Source: Echinarachnius parma
Lineage: Eukaryota > Echinodermata > Echinoidea > Clypeasteroida > Echinarachniidae
Direction: 5' to 3'
DNA length: 64,000 nt
Assembly: GCA_037951105.1 (NCBI GenBank)
Contig: JBAMJV010008312.1
Location: 1-64,000, forward strand
Below are positions 49,619 to 64,000 of this stretch, piece after piece; the stretch's first letter is position 1; the number at the start of each line of letters is the position of its first letter. The position numbers and the translations under genes are program-made. The notes under the pieces were generated by a model. It ran no database searches. It was given only the letters and a program-made list of their open reading frames with translations, and was not told the DNA's origin.

Positions 49619-50056
49619 TTAAAGGGTACCACCACCCAAAAATAATATTCTTATTATAGAAAGGTACCATCTTTAGTATTCCATTCCTTCAACAAGTTCA
49701 CAAAAATATGTTTTCAGAAAAAAATATATAATTGGAAAACGCATCACCATTCTCAACCATGCGTTCATGCGGTCTGAATTGCGTAGACTATATGCGTGCA
49801 TAGCCAGAGCGCACTGTGCAGAGCGAATGAATCATCCGGGAATCTATTGACGTACGCGTGAAAGCATTGGCGCACTCGCAAATGCTTGGCCCGTATAGAA
49901 CCAGGAAATAGCAGTGGTTCCGTAAGTGGTGGAAATTAATTGCTTTGTTTATGAATTACACAACCCTTTGCAAAATGTTGGGTATCTATTTGATATCACA
50001 AAACGGTACCAAAACATATAATAATGTGTTGTCCTTTGCCTGGTGGTCCCCTTTAA
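49619..50056. mobile_element. MITE with TTAAAGGGTACCACCACCC ends, copy 3
   Basis: About 438 bp between TTAA borders, same orientation as 34347. Confidence 0.9.
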
Positions 50057-51825
50057 TAGTATCCACTGTACAGGGGAGGTTAGATTCCTGAATTAGAGAA
50101 TAATTAAACTAGTAACATGATAGGAATACAGTATTGACATGATTGTGTACATGTGGGACAGTGTGGTGTCCCTCTCATAATTCAATGTTGCTGATATTTG
50201 GTGCTCAATATACTTTGTTTAAATTTAATAGGCATTTAATCGATATGAGCACTGAACAGTTGCATGTCAATTGTATCTTTTTTCTTATTTATTTTCACAT
50301 TTTCTTGAGTGTAAAGGTAACAAAAAAGAGAATGTTTTATAAAGTGATGGTGTCTTTTCATAATCTAATAGTGACAGTATAAAGCAAGATGAATAATGGA
50401 TGTAATATAAGTATATGATGTGTACTCTACATGTACATTCTTAAGTAGAACATTCACATTTTCGTCAGTATTATGTCTTAATCATGATTGTATCAGCGCT
50501 TCCTTAAAATCTGCCAAATTTTATTATTGTCATGTCAAAGAAAGAGGGAAAAATGAGCAGCTTATCACTCAATATTTTATTTCTTGAAGTGTTAAAGATA
50601 CATTTTAAGTATATTGATGTTTGTAGGTTTGCAAGTCACACGTGTTATACATTAAGGCACATGGAGTAGTCAGATAACTTTGATCATTCTTTTTCATTTA
50701 ATTTACTGATCGCATAATTTTTCATCATATATTGTATATATAAAATCACAAATATTTGAAACACTTGGTAGTGAGATTCCATTCATTGCATGAATACAGC
50801 TTCACTTATTGAATTCTTCCAGAGATCAATGGAAAATGAGATTGTTCAGTTTAAAATAAAAGAACAAACATACTTCAAGCTCGAACCTTCCTAAAAGTTC
50901 TTGTGCTCCAAATTTTATTCCAGTGGCTCTTATGATGATTATGAAGGTATGATTCAAACTTACATCATAGGTACCAACATTATTTTGTAATCTTCATGAT
51001 ACGATCAAAATAAATGTTATTACATGTCTATGAAACCCTGTTTGTAGCATGGAATGAAACTGGGAGATATCAAAGACTACATGTACTTCGTTTTTACAAT
51101 TAACTATACATGTATATGCACATCTTTCTTTCAGTTTGCTTAGAGAACAAACTATTCATTATCTATGAAAACTTTAAACATACATGTACACCACATGAAT
51201 GATTTTACAATTTGTCATATTGTGTGATTCTGTTAATAAATCATGATCTTGTATGTTTATTTCAAATCTAACAATGTCCTTGTTTATTGTTTATCTTTGT
51301 GTCAGCAGCAGAAATTCTCAATAGCAGACACATTTGTCTAAATTAAATACATATATGTGCAAAACTTGGTTTAATATATTTGTGCATAAAAACAAATAAA
51401 CATGTAAAATCTTGTCATAAAATTAGTAATTAGAACAACCAGCCATTAATTTAGGCATCACTAGTAGTATAGAAATACACATTTAAAAAAATACATATAC
51501 ATTCACATTCATTCATTTTGGAAATAAAAACAAACATGGCTTTAATAATTAATCATGCAAGTGTAATTTACAAATTATGAACATTCATGTTTTGCTCCTG
51601 TATGATAATTACTTTCATCAAACTACATCATTTGGTTACAGAGCAATGGTTATTTGAACATTTCAGAGGGGGGGGGGGGGGGGGGGTTATTATATCCAAT
51701 CCAATGCCACAAACAGAAAAGGCAACTCGCACTGTTAACATTTTGCAAAGCCATAGCTCGACTCTTTCTAAAGGGAGGGCGGGGAAATATAATACAAAAT
51801 GTATTCTACAATTCATCACTATAAT

Positions 51826-51831
51826 TTTATT
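51826..51831 (-). promoter_or_regulatory. candidate polyadenylation signal of the SLC10-like gene
   Basis: AATAAA on the minus strand about 490 bp past the stop codon. Other positions are possible. Confidence 0.3.
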
Positions 51832-52322
51832 GGGGGATTTACGTTTTATCTGTAAGGGGAACATTGAGACAAAATGCTCTCCCCCAAGTCATATATTTGG
51901 GGAGGGGGGGGGGGGGGGGGGCGACTGCCCTACCTCTTCCAGCTACTTTGTCATAAAGATACTGTCCACCTTTTGCAAGCTAAAATTAACTAGTAGCAGG
52001 ATTATTATCATATATGCAATAAAATACCATTTAAGAGCTAGTCTGAGATGATTTAAACTTAAAAATACCTAATGGGGATTTTAGAGCTCAAAATAAAAAA
52101 ATGAGCGTTATGATTGTTTAATAAGTTGACTTGAAGATGCCAGCCAAAGAAGGACACTATCTCTAATGAACACTACTTGCCACAATGTGTATTCAAAGCT
52201 GGCTTTCATGGCATATTCCAGATTGCCAATCTATTCTGACAATTCATTTTATCTTACAGCTTCTCATCCAATATCCCTAACCCATCCCTGAACAGTTCCA
52301 TTGCCTTAGACACTCTCTCTTC

Positions 52323-61982
<9,660 letters not shown>

Positions 61983-62054
61983 CTTGGACTTGGTTTATAG
62001 GACGATTGTAGGTCTCAAGTAACCGCTGTTTTAGACGGGATTTAAAAAGCGAGG

Positions 62055-62062
62055 CTTTATAG
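62055..62062 (-). promoter_or_regulatory. possible TATA box of the SLC10-like gene
   Basis: CTATAAAG on the minus strand about 75 bp upstream of the start codon, at a spacing that would give a short 5' UTR. This is inference from motif and position only. Confidence 0.35.
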
Positions 62063-62879
62063 TATAGGCAATAATTGTAAATGAATAAACATGTTGAAGT
62101 GAAATATCGAAGTGCTATTTGTTGACGGGATATAATACTTAAGTGCATGACATGCATGTGTGGTTATACACAAAATCTATTAGTTCAGAAAGCAAACTTT
62201 CGTACAGAATTGGGTTGAGGATAAAAATGCAAGAAAGCGACATTTCCATTATACGGAATTCGTGGAGAATAACAAAACGGTATTTCTATAATGGAGTACT
62301 ATTGTTACAGGTGAAACGAGTGACGTACGTGTCTTTATATAAAAACGATATAGCATTGTGATGTTTACATAATTATTTGATTTAGACCCTTGATTTGAGA
62401 CCTATGCATTAAAAGTTTGATCAGATTCAATATTTATCCTTTTCCGTAACAATACATTTTCACGCCAGGTTCCAAACCGTATCATGTATGATGTAGTTTT
62501 TCTATATCTGAGCCGATATGCGACTAGACTTTGTGGCGGTAAAGCAAGCCCTTCCATTCAGATTTGTATGATATTGTATTTATGCGTTTTTTTTGTTTTG
62601 TTTGGGGGGGGGGGGCAACCAAGTCTAAAAGCCATTCTCCATTTCATGGGTTGTTTTTTTTCATTGCAGCATTGGGTAAGTAAATAAGTGGCAAATTGCA
62701 ATACGTTGTCACTCAATAGCCACATAGCTACATAGCCTATACGAGTATTCTAATACTTTAGATTGCTTTGATTATAACACATTTTTGTTCTTTTTTTAAT
62801 GAAAAAGTTACATCTATTCATGACATTGTCTGGGAGCAATTTTAGAAAAAGCCTAGCTCTATAGAATAGTAATGTTATT

Positions 62880-62928
62880 GTTTTCATCATCATCATCGTC
62901 ATTGTTTTCATCATCATCATCATCATTG

Positions 62929-62968
<40 letters not shown>

Positions 62969-62975
62969 TATAATC
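62880..62975. repeat. ATC microsatellite, left side
   Basis: ATC/TCATT repeats; continues beyond the foldback insertion at 63325. Confidence 0.95.
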
Positions 62976-62978
62976 ATC

Positions 62979-63324
62979 CCCTTGTAAAAAAAAAAGTACT
63001 GCGAGTACTGCGGAACGAGCGCAGTAGTACTGCGGTACTCCCGCAGTACTCATATACTTGTGGCATTACTGCCTGCAGTACTACCGCAGTACTGGCAGTA
63101 CTATCGCATAATTCGCGGTACTCGTGGTAGTGTAGTAGTACTGCAGTAGGCCTACTAGTACTGCGGTAGTAATGTGGTAGTACCGAAGTACAGCAGTATT
63201 CCTGCAGTAGTAGTACCCGGAGTACTTTCACCGACCATTTTACGGAAGTAAATGTACTGCGAGTACCGCAGTACAAGTACTACGGTTCTACTGCAGTACT
63301 GCAGTACTTTTTTTTTTTACAAGG
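62979..63324. mobile_element. foldback element of GTACTGC repeats
   Basis: Inverted ends CCTTGTAAAAAAAAAAGTACTGC; interior made of GTACTGC/GCAGTAC words. Inserted within an ATC microsatellite that flanks both sides. Confidence 0.88.
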
Positions 63325-63338
63325 GTCATCATCATCAT

Positions 63339-63372
<34 letters not shown>

Positions 63373-63420
63373 GTCATCGTCATCGTCATCACCATTATCA
63401 TCATCATCATCGTCGTCATC

Positions 63421-63996
63421 GTCATCAGCATCACTATCATCATCATCATCATGACCATCATCGTCATAGACATCATCATCATCTTCATCATCGTCATCAT
63501 TGACATTATCGTCATCATCGCCATCATCCTCATCGTCTTCATCATAATCGTCATCATCGTCATCATTGGCATTATCGTCATCATCGTCATCATCATCATC
63601 ATCAACACCAACGACAAAACCACTAACACCACCATCACTTTCGCCACCACCACCACCAAATCCACCACCACTCACTCACTCTCACGATCTAGACGATGCA
63701 ACCCATACGTCATCAGCATCACTATCATCATCATCATCATGACCATCATCGTCATAGACATCATCATCATCTTCATCATCGTCATCATTGACATTATCGT
63801 CATCATCGCCATCATCCTCATCGTCTTCATCATAATCGTCATCATCGTCATCATTGGCATTATCGTCATCATCGTCATCATCATCATCATCAACACCAAC
63901 GACAAAACCACTAACACCACCATCACTTTCGCCACCACCACCACCAAATCCACCACCACTCACTCACTCTCACGATCTAGACGATGCAACCCATAC
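63421..63996. repeat. 288-bp direct tandem duplication
   Basis: 63421-63708 and 63709-63996 appear identical by eye, each a TCA-rich stretch ending CTAGACGATGCAACCCATAC. Confidence 0.95.
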
Positions 63997-64000
63997 CACA

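Larger units (their letters stand above)
48966..52322. other. convergent intergenic / 3' UTR region
   Basis: Holds exon 35 relics, a MITE, two poly(G) runs (51668-51686 and 51904-51921) and otherwise AT-rich unrecognised sequence. Both flanking genes end here. Confidence 0.7.

Noticed and set aside
63280-63963. Asp-rich and Met-rich open frames on the minus strand
   Set aside because: Simple TCA-repeat translation duplicated by the 288-bp repeat.

Overview
This is a single window of an animal nuclear genome. It has AT-rich introns, canonical GT-AG splice sites, dense small inverted-repeat DNA transposons, tRNA-derived SINEs, a LINE fragment and many simple repeats. Both genes are metazoan families. 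The mix suggests a marine invertebrate deuterostome, with an echinoderm as my first guess, but no ribosomal or mitochondrial marker is present to settle it.

Two complete protein genes were assembled exon by exon, and every splice phase closes. (1) Plus strand, 1932-48965: the orthologue of PDCD11/RRP5, a large nucleolar ribosome-biogenesis factor. It has 35 coding exons, 5433 nt and 1810 residues. About fourteen S1 RNA-binding repeats are followed by a Lys-rich then acidic linker and a C-terminal HAT/TPR-like helical region ending in the family's FFFKRYLD-type segment. One intron (12) has U12-type splice signals and one (10) is GC-AG. (2) Minus strand, 61982-52323: an SLC10-family (sodium/bile-acid-cotransporter-like) membrane protein. 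It has 6 coding exons, 1482 nt and 493 residues, with a signal peptide, a four-sequon ectodomain, and a transmembrane core carrying the CPGG, LSN and LETGVQN motifs. The genes converge tail to tail across about 3.4 kb. They have unrelated jobs, one in pre-rRNA processing and the other at a membrane.

Layout: 1-1930, upstream DNA with a cluster of TGACCT half-sites and a short inverted repeat; 1932-48965, PDCD11; 48966-52322, 3' flanks; 52323-61982, the SLC10-like gene; 61983-64000, its promoter side, then ATC-type microsatellites, a GTACTGC foldback element and a 288-bp direct duplication. Introns hold most of the mobile DNA. Intron 2 has a 4.29-kb element with perfect 16-bp inverted ends, an 8-bp target duplication and two internal satellite arrays, nested inside another inverted-repeat element. 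Intron 32 has a 0.7-kb element built from AAGCAATTGCTT palindromes.

The most unusual observation is that about a dozen of the 35 PDCD11 exons have decayed, same-strand partial copies in the adjacent intron or 3' flank. The clearest are beside exons 3, 5, 7, 10, 13, 14, 17, 25, 31, 32 and 35. Several still carry the splice-site neighbourhood but have stops or frameshifts. This looks like repeated local tandem duplication of exon-bearing segments followed by loss of all but one copy. All of this was read by eye; no alignment or search was run.
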